NCBI GenBank assembly: GCA_004151065.3
Contig: NWUY0300044884.1
Location: 11,831 to 24,412 of the forward strand
Origin: Larix sibirica
Lineage: Eukaryota; Streptophyta; Pinopsida; Pinales; Pinaceae
Direction: 5' to 3'
Length of the DNA stretch: 12,582 nt
The notes beneath the pieces are model-generated. The model saw only the letters and a list, made by a program, of their open reading frames with translations. It was not told the origin of the DNA and did no database searches. Every line of letters begins with the position of its first letter. Within the stretch, counting starts at the first letter, position 1. Both the position numbers and the translations under genes were made by a program. Positions 1 to 9,827 of this stretch are shown one piece after another.

Positions 1-52
<52 letters not shown>

Positions 53-73
53 TTGTGTGTGGGTGGGGGGGGG
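1..73. repeat. Compound microsatellite (CT)n-(CA)n-(TG)n and G tract
   Basis: A CT run covers 2-34, a CA run covers about 34-52, and after two T bases a GT run covers 55-61. A nine-G tract follows at 65-73. The CA and GT runs are complementary across the TT spacer and could pair as a small hairpin. The CT run is a pure pyrimidine tract. The run reaches the window edge, so its full length is unknown. Confidence 0.97.
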
Positions 74-2984
74 TAAAAAATGAGATGTGCATCCTTAAGA
101 TTGGCCCCAATCAGGGCACATAAACAAAAATATAGGTATACACAATACAAAATTTGGGCCATGTTCATATTATATCATAAAATCACTACTATGGTAGAGG
201 TGGAGACTCTATCTCTAGGAAACGACCATGGAGGGGAAACACCAGCCCTACATCTACCTTTAGTCCCACTAGCTCAAGCTTCAACCTAATCTTGGGAAAT
301 AGCACCAACCACAAAAGACCTCCTCATAAGATGGTGCCACTTTGTAGGGATTCCAACACAAGCATTATTCATCTCGTCACTGAGTTTCTACCATCCCTCC
401 CTGATCACAGCTCCCAAAACCATTTCCAACCAGCATTGCAAGTCATTGACTAGTTCCACTCCACCTCTAGCTCCGAGTCCAAGCATGATCATTAAGTGGT
501 AGGTCCTCTCTCATAATCATGACACAAATGACATCATCCTCCTGCTATTACCGCGGGAACAGTGCATACCTCAATGATCTAGTTGGCCCCATATTTGCAT
601 ACACAAACTTGTCCAATATTACTATCATGCATATCAAAGTTGAATAAAAAAACACGTGCAAGTTAAACCAAACTATGCCATCATCAAATCAACAAGAACA
701 TGGTCATCCTCACATAGGGGAACTCTAGTGTGATCAAGGACACCTCCTGCAACCAAGCAAAAATTACGGGGGTAAAGTACTGACCAACCTCCCCCCCCAC
801 CCACATTTGAGCTAAAATTTATCCCAGTGCTACATCCTATGCTCATTAGGGTCCCCACCTTGAATTGCCTAATGTAGATGAAGTAGGAGTACCTCTCATA
901 AAATAAGTAGAACAAGAAGGACTTGAATTCAAAGTCCTTGTCAATATGTTAAAATAAACAATCAGTTGGTTGAGCATCCTCTCTCATAAAAAGGAGGGTA
1001 ATGCATAACATTAGCCATGGATCATCCACTCCACCAATAACATCTATCCAACTATGATGTGTTTGCTACTTAGGGACCTAAGGATCCTCATAATTATTGT
1101 TGGCACCACCGTGGTCCCAAATCCTAGATCTAGTATATCAAAATTGAAGCACTTGACTTGCACTTGGTTCCATCGAAATACCGTGACACCAATTGTTCCA
1201 CAATCCTTGCTTTGTCCATACAAGGGTGCAGATCACCCCTAACTTCCCTAGTGGGAAGCCTAGTAAAAAATACACTTATATTCAGGTCAGATCCAAATTT
1301 TGCCATGTACATCAAAACGGTTCTCATTGAGCCTCTACATTTGAATCAACTCTTGATTTAGCCCAAACATAATAGGGAACAATCAAATTACTTTAGCAAC
1401 TCATAGCTAGACATCTCTACTCGAATTGTGGGGTGCATAGACACTTGGCCTAGGAAGTCATATTAACCATGCTCTCTCCATGATATCAATGTCTATGTTT
1501 AAACAAGCTTGCCACACAACAAGAAAAATTTATGTCAATATCACGAAATTTCATTTAATTATCACACAATTTGTGTCATTGTTCCTCAAACAGTCGTGCA
1601 AGTTATTTGCACGATCCACAAGATTGATCACCCGCAACTTCATTGATGGAAACTTTCAAATTCCCATGCACAATAGTCACATCAACTTGAGAGAACCAGT
1701 GATGAGATAGGGAAATTACATGGAAACCCTCTTACAAAAGGATGTGAACATTATGCATGCTATTTGAGAGTTCATTGCACTAGTGTTGTGACTGTCAGTC
1801 AATATTGCATGTAGTCAGCTGAGTTCTCCAGTCTCAAAGTTTTGTGGGTGATTTCAACAAAGTTGCACAACATATTTGTGCAACCACATTGTCATATGTC
1901 CATGACTATTGATTGAATAGTCACAAGGTATCATCGTGACTATCCTTACAGTTATGAGACCTGGTGAAAACCTTAACAAGGTTCCACACGGGTCGTATGG
2001 TCCTTGAAAGATTAAACTATAGAGAATGAGACCTCTTACCCAACGATCACGAAATAAAAATCCACTAGTTGATTCACACGACATAAATAAATGATTCTGA
2101 CCTCATTAAGGAGCTCAACAAATCTATTTTTTTCCTCATTGCATTGTTGGATTCATGTTCTCCCCCTTTTTTGTAAGGTACACTCCATTTATTACCATCA
2201 AAAGCTTCACTAGGTCATTTCCTGTCTCGGGTTCTACAAGCAAGTATGTGAGCTCATGAGCTCCATTTTTTACACCATTTACATCATCAAATTTATTTTT
2301 AGTAGTACACTTATGGTGTGTGTCCAATTGTTGCCAAGTTGTTGCCCTCACCCCCCCCAAAAGTTGTTTCCATTACTCTTGCCACATGCGACACAACTTT
2401 GTCTAGTCACATTTATGTAGGTACTTGTCTCCTTATTTGTAACATATAGATATTGTTTTACTAGATACAAAAATACAAAAAACATAAAACAAAACAAAAT
2501 GAGGCAAGCATCAATGCATGTACCATTTCAAATCCAATAACATCTCTTCACTTGGCATCAACCTTTATCATCCTTGGTCATAGCATTTGCACTAATTTTC
2601 CTATGTCTACATGGATTCTAGTTGTCTACAACACCTTGCATATCCCAGTACCAAATGTGTGATTTCCTAGAGTTTTCTTCACCAACTAGTATTCTAGTAT
2701 TCTTGTTATCTTGAGTCATGACCCAATTCATCCATCCAAGTATTCACATCCCCCTCAATGCTCCTTTTGCATAAATAACTAGTATATCCCTTTTATAATC
2801 TAGCAGTACGTTGTGTTATGTAATATCGTTTGTTGTTGATGCCCACATCAACCTTCATTTATGCTCCTCTAAGGAAATCTCAAGTCCCATACTCATTAGC
2901 CAAATCTCGCATGACCTTATCAAAGTGCTAGTTCACTCCTATTGACATCCAACCATTTTATTATGGGATTGTGTAAAGTAGTTT
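74..2984. other. Long stretch without a recognised gene
   Basis: Both strands were read for retrotransposon, transposase and host-gene motifs and none was convincing. Open stretches exist, for example minus 673-915, plus 1158-1361, plus 1480-1710, minus 1854-2084 and minus 2136-2360. All are under 85 codons, carry no motif I know, and run into stops in all frames. The plus strand is pyrimidine-leaning, with C tracts near 790-798 and 2351-2358. Old, heavily mutated repeat DNA is the likeliest content, but that is inference. Confidence 0.6.
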
Positions 2985-3302
2985 TCATGTACCTTGGTCC
3001 CCATTTCCCACCATTGATACTTGACCTTGGACCAAGCAAAAAAAATCAACATCGTTCTCTAATTTAGTAGTCTCCCCTATGTTCGATGTCAACTCATTAT
3101 CACATCAAGGGAAGCCATGCATCACGGTGGTTACAATGTTGTAGTTTCATTCAAATATCCCCGAGTTTGTATGGTTATCCAATCCCTCAAGAAAAAGCCA
3201 CTCTTCAGCTAACTCCCTATAAGTTAAGGGGCCCCTCCTAACAAATATCCCTTCCTTGTTATTTTTCCCCCATGGGTGACAATATTTCCACACAAGGGTT
3301 TT
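2985..3302 (-). pseudogene. Unrecognised decayed coding trace
   Basis: One minus-strand frame runs about 105 codons with only two internal stops, both TGA (3147-3149 and 3105-3107), and ends at a third TGA (2985-2987). The first 50 codons are uninterrupted and look protein-like: they include RRGPLTYRELAEEWLFLEGL, and after the second TGA come GETTKLENDVDFF and VQGQVSMVG. I do not recognise a family. No start codon or promoter can be assigned. TGA-only interruption would fit C-to-T mutation at CGA codons, which is common in methylated plant repeats. It could be a fragment of a host gene or of an unfamiliar repeat ORF. A chance open frame is also possible. Confidence 0.4.
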
Positions 3303-3691
3303 TTATTAATAGTACACTTTTTTTGCAATTGAAACTATATTCACTTAGAGGGATAATGGTGTTTTGATCTAGCCTAAGTGCCCATTTATTCTATTATAAT
3401 ATAGTTTGACAATTTCCATGAGCATGGGAATGTGATCGCCTTCATCATATTTTTTTATTATTTTGTAAGTGGCCTCTCTCTCTCTCTCTCGGCAGGGGAT
3501 AACTATTATTGACTCAATTTCACTCTCTAGCAACATTTCAATGAGTATTCACTAAAGCATCGCTAGTTGCAATAATGCAACATAACAACCCTACCTCATG
3601 GACAGTTGACATGCCTTAATGAATGAAATAAACTTGAGAAATTAGTTGTTTTATTCAAGAACATGGAAATCATGTGCTTTCATTTGTGTGA
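3303..3691. other. No gene recognised
   Basis: This interval between two coding traces is AT-rich, with T runs near 3300-3330 and 3450. It holds one short CT tract (annotated separately). No motif or long open frame was found on either strand. Confidence 0.6.
3474..3490. repeat. Short (CT)n microsatellite
   Basis: A 17-base pure CT run is followed directly by GGCAGG. This resembles a polypyrimidine tract plus AG acceptor, but no exon follows, so it is listed only as a simple repeat. Confidence 0.95.
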
Positions 3692-4108
3692 CTTGCACAA
3701 GATATCCTTCAATACCCATGCAACTCCACTAAAGCATGTGAGAGCGACTTTTTCATCACATCGATGGCCAACAAGCCTAACTTAGGTGGCTTTAGGGTGG
3801 TGTATGAGGTAAATTCGAGATCTCATCTCATCAATGTTGAGTACTTTGACTTCCCAAGGGTCTTTGTCAAGCATTGAATATCTCGTTTGAATGAGGAGCG
3901 TCACATTGAAACTAGTTCTTCATTGGATCTTGAAATTTTCCTATAAATGAAAGCCATTTTCTAGCATTTGAATAGAAAAATAATTGCAAGGTTATGTTGG
4001 AGGAATGAACTTGGAGATCAATCATCTCACTCTCTAATACCTATCATTCATTGCCTTCATGCTTGCTTGTGTTATTTCCCCATGGAACCAAGATTTACTC
4101 ACTCACCA
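3692..4108 (+). pseudogene. Unrecognised decayed coding trace
   Basis: One plus-strand frame runs 139 codons between bounding stops with three internal stops (TGA at 3875, then one TAA and one TAG). The first 61 codons are open and include NKPNLGGFRVVYEVNSRSHL and NVEYFDFPRVF. The same frame continues with SRLNEERHIETSSSLDLEIF. Composition looks protein-like rather than random, but I cannot name a family. The trace lies just beyond the 3' end of the minus-strand gypsy integrase and is antisense to that element, so it may be part of another repeat. A chance frame cannot be excluded. Confidence 0.35.
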
Positions 4109-4129
4109 TAGTTAGAGAGAGCTTTCAAG

Positions 4130-4760
4130 AAGGAACATAATCCATCCCAAAGATAGTCTTGGAGCCAACTTGCCTCCAACCATTCTTACTAGGTGATATT
4201 ACACATTTTATGCTTTTCCATTGGACTAGTATATGAGTATTGTTGTTCCCCACCAATTTTGTATTTGAATGGCATTTGTGACTTAACATAGTAATATAAT
4301 TGCATGCATGCCTCTTTGTTATTGATTCACTATCATAATACTCTTGTGCTTGTCCCACTACTAACCCTCGTATGTTGTTTAACGTACTCATCAATGCAAC
4401 AAAATCCCCAAAACAATATTCTCTTAAAGGAATTTAATGATAGCCTAGTCGTTGGCTTTTTCAATGGGAATGACTTCTACCCATTTGGTAAGTTATAATC
4501 CATCTACTTTGTTTATTAGAGAGTGATGGATCTTTCCTGTGAATTTAAGGCTATGTTGTTACTTGGAATAGTTCTAAGTGTAGGGAAATAATCCCATGTC
4601 TTCCATCAAATATTTGGCATTCATTACAAGCTCTGACTTACTTATGTGCATCAAACAATATGGTAAGCCAACATATCTAAACCTCCGAATTTTGTGGGCT
4701 GGTGCCTGGGCTGCGTAATGGAATCAATAGATCCCTTGATGCACATCTTTAAACAAGTAA
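4130..4760 (-). pseudogene. Ty3/gypsy integrase remnant
   Basis: Integrase joins element cDNA to host DNA. The N-terminal zinc-binding region is visible: histidines in VHQGIY-stop-FHYAA (about 4720-4755) and the cysteine pair in VRACNECQIF (CNEC at 4618-4629). Downstream, at about 4495-4385, comes LTKWVEVIPIEKAND, then AIIKFL and ENIV, which matches the catalytic-core stretch following the first Asp in plant gypsy integrases. The first-Asp region near 4530-4570 is scrambled by frameshifts. The rest of the core toward 4130 aligns only weakly. Several stops are present. It follows the RNase H segment at the expected distance, as in gypsy pol. Confident as to family, approximate as to limits. 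Confidence 0.85.
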
Positions 4761-4984
4761 CTCACTTCATCTTCCAACCTGCATTTAAATGATTCATTTA
4801 CTACACAATACCTTATTTCCCTGAGCTTTAGCGACCTCCTTTGTGATTTGTCTATTCCTTAAGGGCATTGGCATGTAATCAACAAGTGAGCTCCATGAGA
4901 GTATTAAGGGGATTGGTGACAATAGAGCTTAATTTGTACTTCCTTTTCTTCATCTTCCTAAGTGTATTCCACGTAGCCCTTGAT
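4761..4984 (-). other. RNase H to integrase linker of the gypsy element
   Basis: This stretch joins two recognised pol domains on the minus strand. Short readable pieces include an acidic EDEEKEVQIKLYC segment. Frames are broken, and no separate domain is seen. Confidence 0.55.
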
Positions 4985-5420
4985 TGAATTGTTGTCTATT
5001 GCTTAAAGGTTGACCTCTGCCATGAGCTTTTCTAGTCCCTACCCTTTCACCAACTTGATTGACTTGATCACCATATCATATTCCTAAATCTTGGTGATTA
5101 ATTTTTCCCTTCTTCCATCATCATCTAGTTGGAAAAGAATGCCTTTGACTAAACTATGGGGTACAAAGGCAATTATTTGGACCCACAATATGTATTATTG
5201 GAAAGATTTTAAGGCCTTTACCAAAGCATAGGCTTGCATTTCCACAATATTCTATGTGAGCTACGCAGCCCTAAGGTCCTTGCTAAAAAGATGAAATTTG
5301 TTGCTCATAGTCTTCATCATTCTTTTGCAGTAACATTGTAACTCTAATATGTTAAGAAGCTAAGGGGAAGATCATAAAGTCTTTGTTGTAATAAGGACTT
5401 ATCAACACGGGGGTGTCTCC
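4985..5420 (-). pseudogene. RT-linked RNase H of gypsy pol, degenerate
   Basis: RNase H normally removes RNA from the RNA-DNA hybrid. Readable minus-strand blocks in order are TPVLISPYYNKDFMIFPLAS, then after a stop MLLQKNDEDYEQQIS, then MQAYALVKALKSF, IIAFVPHSLVKGILFQLDDD and IKLVKG-stop-GLEKLMAEVN. These match the usual gypsy blocks (bringing up cDNA partner, LLQ, YEQPI, EKQAYALVKAL). The first catalytic site, normally D-A-S, reads L-A-S here, so the aspartate is absent. This domain directly follows RT and precedes integrase, as in all Ty3/gypsy elements. Whether the Asp was lost before or after insertion cannot be told from one copy. In dual-RNase H lineages this domain is known to have become a non-catalytic connection. 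Confidence 0.85.
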
Positions 5421-5469
5421 TGGAGATTTATTTATTGCCAATAATGATTCTTTCGTAGGGTCAACCCAT

Positions 5470-6420
5470 CTTACCTCACTATCTTTCTTTAGCATCCATA
5501 TCATGTGTTTGGCGAGCTCATCAAAGTTTGGAATGAACCTCCTAAGGAAGTTTATGTTCCTAATAAATGATTGGGTTTCTTTCCTATGTCTAGGAAAACA
5601 AAATGGTGTTTATGGCCTCAACTCTTTTTGGATCAATATCCACTCCCTTATAAAGGAGAATATGTCCTAATAACTTGACCTCCACCATCCCAAAGAAATA
5701 TTTATTGGGATTGAGTGATATGTTGGTTTTTCTACATCTTTTGAAAACTTGCTCAAATGACCAAGGTGATCAATTTTCATTTTAAAGAATAAAATCATAT
5801 CACAATTAAAAGGTCTCGGATGTCAACAAAAGCATATTCCAAGGCCCTTTGGAAACTAGCTCTAGCATTCATTAGCCCAAAAGGCATCCTCACATATGTA
5901 AAATTACCCAACAAAGTTGTGAAAGTTGTCTTCAACACATCTTCTAGATCAACTCTGACATGATTGTAGCCTAAGAAGCCATTTATCATACAGAACCTCT
6001 CATACCCCAACACCTTCTGTAGAATTTGATCTATTTTGGCCAAAGGGGCAATCTTACTTAAGGGAGACTTAGTTCAATTTTTTTAAATCTAGATAAAGTC
6101 TTATTTCCCCATTCTTCTTTATGATAGGTGCCAAATTAGCAACCTAATCATAGTACTTCATATGAATAATGATCTTGGAATCATAGAAGCCTTTTATTTT
6201 CTCTCTATACAAGAGGGTGAAGTAGGGGATTCAATTACCTCCAATTTTGCCTAAAGGGCTTGACAACCTCCTTAAGAGGAATATGATATTGAAGGATAGA
6301 GGGATCATAGGTTTGTAGGTCCTCACTCTTCCAAGAAAAAACATGCTTGAACTCCTTGAACACCTTGATGTATTCCTCCTTTTTTGCAAGGGATAGTGTC
6401 TTAGATAGTTTGACAAATTG
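5470..6420 (-). pseudogene. Ty3/gypsy reverse transcriptase remnant
   Basis: Reverse transcriptase copies element RNA into DNA. The N-terminal part reads FVKLSKTLSLAKKEEYIKVF and then SWKSEDLQTYDPSILQYHIP (about 6420-6290), followed by VANLAPIIKKNGEIRLYLDL (about 6090-6150). One open frame at 5795-6043 holds INGFLGYNHVRVDLED, TTFTTLLGNFTYVRMPFGLM and ASFQRALEYAFVDI, the core palm motifs. The catalytic YxDD, expected next, is missing: after LLIVI the frame hits TGA and bases appear deleted. The thumb follows in another frame with NISLNPNKYFFGMVEVKLLG and GVDIDPKRVEAI. At least four frame changes make it inactive. Family assignment is very secure. Confidence 0.95.
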
Positions 6421-6804
6421 AGGGTCTTATTTTGCACCTAGATTTCCATCCTCTACCTCATATAACTATGGATCTGTGAAAGGATTTAGAGCCACATCAT
6501 TCAGATGAAAATGCCTTACAAAAGGAGCTCTTTCCATAGGTATGAAATTCTATTTATCTAAATAACTTTCTAACCTTTTATCATGTCAAGGGAAACATGG
6601 TTAGAGGGTTGGCCCATATCCAATTCACCCTCCTCCTCTCCTCCATATGAATCAATATCCATATTTGTATATTCATCTACCATATTAAGAACTTCTCAAT
6701 ATGTATGTCATCCTCAAAGAATTGTTACTAATTGATGTTATTAGGTAGTGGGCATGTGCATAACCTTAATGGAGTAGAACAAATGATTAAGGTTGAGAGG
6801 ATTG
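6421..6804 (-). other. Linker between upstream RNase H and RT
   Basis: Readable blocks in element order are NMVDEYTNMDIDSYGGEEEG (near 6690-6630), ELDMGQPSNHVSL, and then ERAPFVRHFHLNDVALNP close to the start of RT. The acidic block and the LNDV segment resemble the spacer found between RNase H and RT in some plant gypsy polyproteins, as I recall them. Its presence argues that the RNase H-then-RT order is native to this element and not a rearrangement. No catalytic motif is seen here. Confidence 0.6.
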
Positions 6805-7190
6805 AAATCAACATTAGACTTAGCCAGATTGTCAACTCAGGAGTTCACTTCTCTAGGAACAACATTAATGTTAATAACATTAAAGAAATTGCTAAACATA
6901 TTCCATACCTCATGATTATATTGTTTTAGCCTTGGGTTTTGGGTCTAGCAAACCTCGTACACTTTGTTCACTGTTAGATTAGAACCCCTAAATATTTTGA
7001 GGATCCCAACACCCATGTTTCTTGTTGTATATAATATTAGAATTAGAGCCTTATACTTTGACCCATTGTTGGTGCATCCAAACTCTTGGTCAAAATCATG
7101 GGCACATTCTTTCCCTTTAAGAGTTAGAAGGACCCTTGCCCCATTTCCATTTATATTAAATAATCCATCAAACGCCAAAATCTAGAGGAT
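6805..7190 (-). pseudogene. Additional RNase H (aRNH-like) upstream of RT
   Basis: The main open frame (6945-7178, no ATG needed) starts AFDGLFNINGNGARVLLTLK and continues with FGCTNNGSKYKALILILYTT and LKIFRGSNLTVNKV. The same frame continues past a stop with NPRLKQYNHEVWNMFSNFF and VVPREVNS-stop-VDNLAKSNVDF, which is the usual C-terminal block. The pattern FDG, TNN-x-AEYEALI, GDSNLVVNQ and PRE-N-AD-LA belongs to the archaeal-type RNase H captured by plant gypsy elements. Of the four acidic catalytic positions, the first Asp (FDG) and last Asp (VDNLA) remain; the Glu is Lys (SKYKAL) and the middle Asp is Gly (RGSN). It is therefore catalytically dead. The LINE lies immediately upstream in element direction. 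Confidence 0.9.
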
Positions 7191-7399
7191 AGAGGGAATA
7201 GGCATTTCTACTTTAAAGATTAGATTCTCTCACCCCCTTGTAGGAGTTGATTCATGGTTGAGCAAGAAGTTCCCAATGCTATCAAGGGATTGTAGGAAGG
7301 GAATTGGGATGGATTTTTTGGATCATGAAGAGTGTAAGTTGTTTAGGGCTTTATATATATAGATGATGAGTATCACCTCCAAAGACATGTATAATAACA
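7191..7399. other. Junction zone between gypsy and LINE, unassigned
   Basis: The gypsy RNase H start and the first clear LINE RT block lie on either side. Neither strand gives a secure match here. The 5' end of the LINE is probably within this stretch, or just after it, but no target-site duplication could be fixed. Confidence 0.5.
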
Positions 7400-7486
7400 T
7401 ATGATAGATCAAACTAAATCCTACCTCTTGCAAAAGTCCCCCGGTGTTTGGATAATAATATGACATAAGTAGAGGGAACATTTGCT

Positions 7487-8317
7487 TAAAGAGATATTAA
7501 ATCTCTATTGTTCAGCAATTAGGATGGAGTTGAACGTATCCAAATCTTGTCTATTGACTTCAAAAGTTCCATATGATTTGTTAAGTCAGGTAAAATGAAT
7601 ATTTAGAGTTCATAGACCAAACCTCATCAATGGTTTTAAATATTTGGGGTTTCATTTGAAACCTAACAGGTATATATATGAGATTGGTTGTGGCTTTATA
7701 AGAAAACAGAAGCTCACATGTCAATCTGGGTGAAAAGGTGGTTGTCATGAAGAGGAAAATTGGTTATTATTAAGTCTGTGTTGGAAAGCATTCTGGTTTA
7801 TATTTTACCCATAGCCAAGATTCTGAAGGAAATACTAACCAAGATAAGAAAGAAGTGTTTTAGCTTTATGTGGATTCGAAGAAAGGTTTCAGAAGGAATT
7901 CCTTTGGTAAAACATATGAGATTGCTCTTCCAAAATCTATAGGAGGATATGATCTCAAAAATATTTATCTCGTTGGCAAGGTAATAGCTGCAAAGAATCT
8001 ATGGTGCTTGGTACACAACGAAAGCTTGTGGGGCAGGGTTATGAGACCAAAATATTTGGGAGTTCTATCTATAGAAGCTTGGTTTAGACATGAACACAAA
8101 ATAACTTAAGTTTCTTTTATAGTATGGAAGCCTCTTGTGGAAGCTTGTTTATTGATCGGTAATTGGATAGTCTGGAAAATTGGAGATGGGAGGAAGGTAT
8201 GGATCAAGGAAGATCCTTGGCTAGGGGTAGAGTAAGGATTTTGGTTGACCAACGAGTTGTTATTGATACTTCATGGTCAAGGTATTTTTTTCCTTAATAG
8301 ATGTGAGGTCTTAAGCT
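7487..8317 (+). pseudogene. LINE ORF2: RT C-terminus and linker
   Basis: The first secure block is EILNLYCSAIRMELNVSKSC (from about 7489), then GFKYLGFHLKPNRY (7633-7675), the usual LINE KYLG motif. Next come MSIWVKRWLS, a TGA, then KLVIIKSVLESILVYILPIA and KIRKKCFSFMW. A frameshift near 7915 leads to YEIALPKSIGGYDLKNIYLV and AAKNLWCLVHNESLWGRVMR, the conserved P-K-GG-L block that ends plant LINE RT. After a stop, GNWIVWKIGDGRKVWIKEDP and WLG follow in the same frame (to about 8230). The catalytic FADD, expected near 7420-7450, is not legible. At least three disruptions are present. Confidence 0.9.
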
Positions 8318-8929
8318 ATGAATTGGTTTGGAATACAAGCTTGGAAGACTGTGCAAGAGTTGGGAATAATAGGTAGTTTGTTGGAAGAATGGCAAGGTTA
8401 TGTGGATATGTTAAGTTCAATTTTTATTAATATAACTGAAGAAAGAGATCGGCTTTGTTGGTCAAAGATTCCCTCTACATGTGATTATACAATTAAATTA
8501 GGATATCAAGTAAAGGTGATGGAAGAATTCCAAATGGAAAAGAAATGGTGGTGGGAGTACATTTGGAAGGTACATGGAAATTTAAAGACTTTATTATGGT
8601 TGGTCCTAGAAAACAAATTGTTAATGTGGGATAATGGTCTCAAAAGAGGTTGGGTGGGACCAAGTAGATGTGATCTATGTAAAGTGGACATTGAATCAAT
8701 TTTTCACCTTGCAGTATCTTATGCTTTCACAAAGGCAGTGTGGAAGTTGGTAGCTCAAAATTTTAATCCGGAGACTAGTTGGAATAAACCAACACTGGAA
8801 GAATGTATCGAGGATTGGTTTATGGATAGATTAGTGGGAGAGTTTAAATCATTTCCTAGTCAAGTTATATATTGGATCTGGTGGGCGCACAATCAAAGTA
8901 TTTTTCAAGATAGATTAGTGCCAATATAA
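8318..8929 (+). pseudogene. LINE ORF2: zf-RVT domain segment
   Basis: This is the longest open frame in the window, 203 codons. It carries the zf-RVT pattern of plant LINEs: WSKIPSTCDYTIKLGYQ, WWWEYIWKVHGNLKTLLWLV, LLMWDNGLKRG, then the cysteine pair in RCDLCKVDIESIFHL and AFTKAVWKLV. The expected zinc ligands are C-x2-C, then H, then C. The first three are present (CDLC and FHL), but the last cysteine, expected in a V-S-C-P-F context, is tyrosine (VSYAF). The segment is a piece of ORF2 and not a separate gene, so its ATG is not a meaningful start. The preceding and following LINE parts lie in other frames. Confidence 0.92.
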
Positions 8930-9437
8930 GTAGTAGCTCAACTAGTGATCGAAACTTATTCAAAATATAGAGGAAATTCAAAGCAAAAAATGTCAAGATT
9001 GGTGAGCATGACTTTGCTAGATTTGGATATGTAGTGGGGTTTTTTTATGGGATATGCCAAGTACATTCCACCCGTTGTGGAGCTAGTATTGATATTTTTA
9101 TGAGCTTTGTGTATCCATTTTACATGAGGTATCATGTGGGATGAGGTTCTAATACCAAAGCAGAGCTCGTGGCTCTTTGGGTTTTGCCTAACAATGCTTC
9201 AATCAAAGGCATCAAATGGCTCCAAGTGATGGGAGACTCTAAGTTGATTATTGATTGGGTGAATGGGAAAATTAGGGTGGAGATAGCTCGGTTAGAGAAT
9301 CTTTTGGATAACAATCGAAAGAAATTCATAGCTTTGAATGGATCTCTTTTCATCATATGTATAGGGAAATTAATATGGTTGCATATGAATTCTCTAAACA
9401 AGCTCTCTTGCTACATGAAGGAATTTTTATCAACTAG
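8930..9437 (+). pseudogene. LINE ORF2: C-terminal RNase H
   Basis: After a linker reading MSRLVSMTLLDLDM, a stop leads to WGFFMGYAKYIPP (9035 on), where the family has FFDG; the first catalytic Asp is therefore Met. After a frame change come NTKAELVALWVLP (Glu kept), then GIKWLQVMGDSKLIIDWVNG (second Asp kept). A one-base frameshift near 9345 leads to HHMYREINMVAYEFSKQALL and LHEGIF, ending at TAG 9435-9437; the final Asp of the usual AD-LSK block is Tyr. The domain would act as RNase H on the LINE RNA-DNA hybrid. It is inactive here. Confidence 0.92.
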
Positions 9438-9827
9438 AAGTATAAGGAGGGAAATCTACAAATTACAATGGAAGTCATATATCCATAGCATGGATGTTGG
9501 AGTTTTTGTCTAAAGGAACTAGTCATTTTTATTTTGTTTGGAATTCTTATTTGTTTACATTTTTCTACAGTGGATCAAGCGTCATTGTAACCATGACTAT
9601 AAGTCACAAGGTTTAGTACATATATATTTCAATACTGTGTTGTATTTTTATAAGCATATATGGTTAGGTATATTAGGTTGGAAAATAGCTCAGATCCCGG
9701 AAGGGATGGTCATAACAGTTTTGGAGGTAGAAATATTTGTTTTGTGTTTCTCTTTTTCTTGGTCGAGCCCAAGGGGCATATATATGTATATTTTATTTCA
9801 TGGATATAAAGATTTGTTCATGGGGAG
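9438..9827 (+). other. Probable LINE 3' region
   Basis: This stretch lies between the LINE RNase H end and the gypsy protease remnant. The first codons (YKEGNLQ) fit the ORF2 tail. The rest is T-rich, without a recognised domain on either strand. The open frame at 9538-9957 extends into the antisense of the gypsy protease, so it is not a gene. It is assigned to the LINE 3' UTR by position only. Confidence 0.5.

Noticed and set aside
80-289. 69-codon plus-strand open frame after the microsatellite
   Set aside because: No motif, no support from neighbours, and the frame breaks soon afterwards. Chance is sufficient.
673-915. 80-codon minus-strand open frame
   Set aside because: Its glycine run comes from a C tract on the other strand, and no protein motif is present.
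3474-3494. CT tract followed by CAG, resembling a 3' splice acceptor
   Set aside because: No exon-like open frame follows, and CT microsatellites recur in this window.
5413-5670. 85-codon plus-strand open frame
   Set aside because: It is antisense to the RT thumb and RNase H start of the minus-strand gypsy element, whose motifs are clear.
6964-7185. 73-codon plus-strand open frame
   Set aside because: It is the mirror of the minus-strand RNase H, which carries the recognisable motifs.
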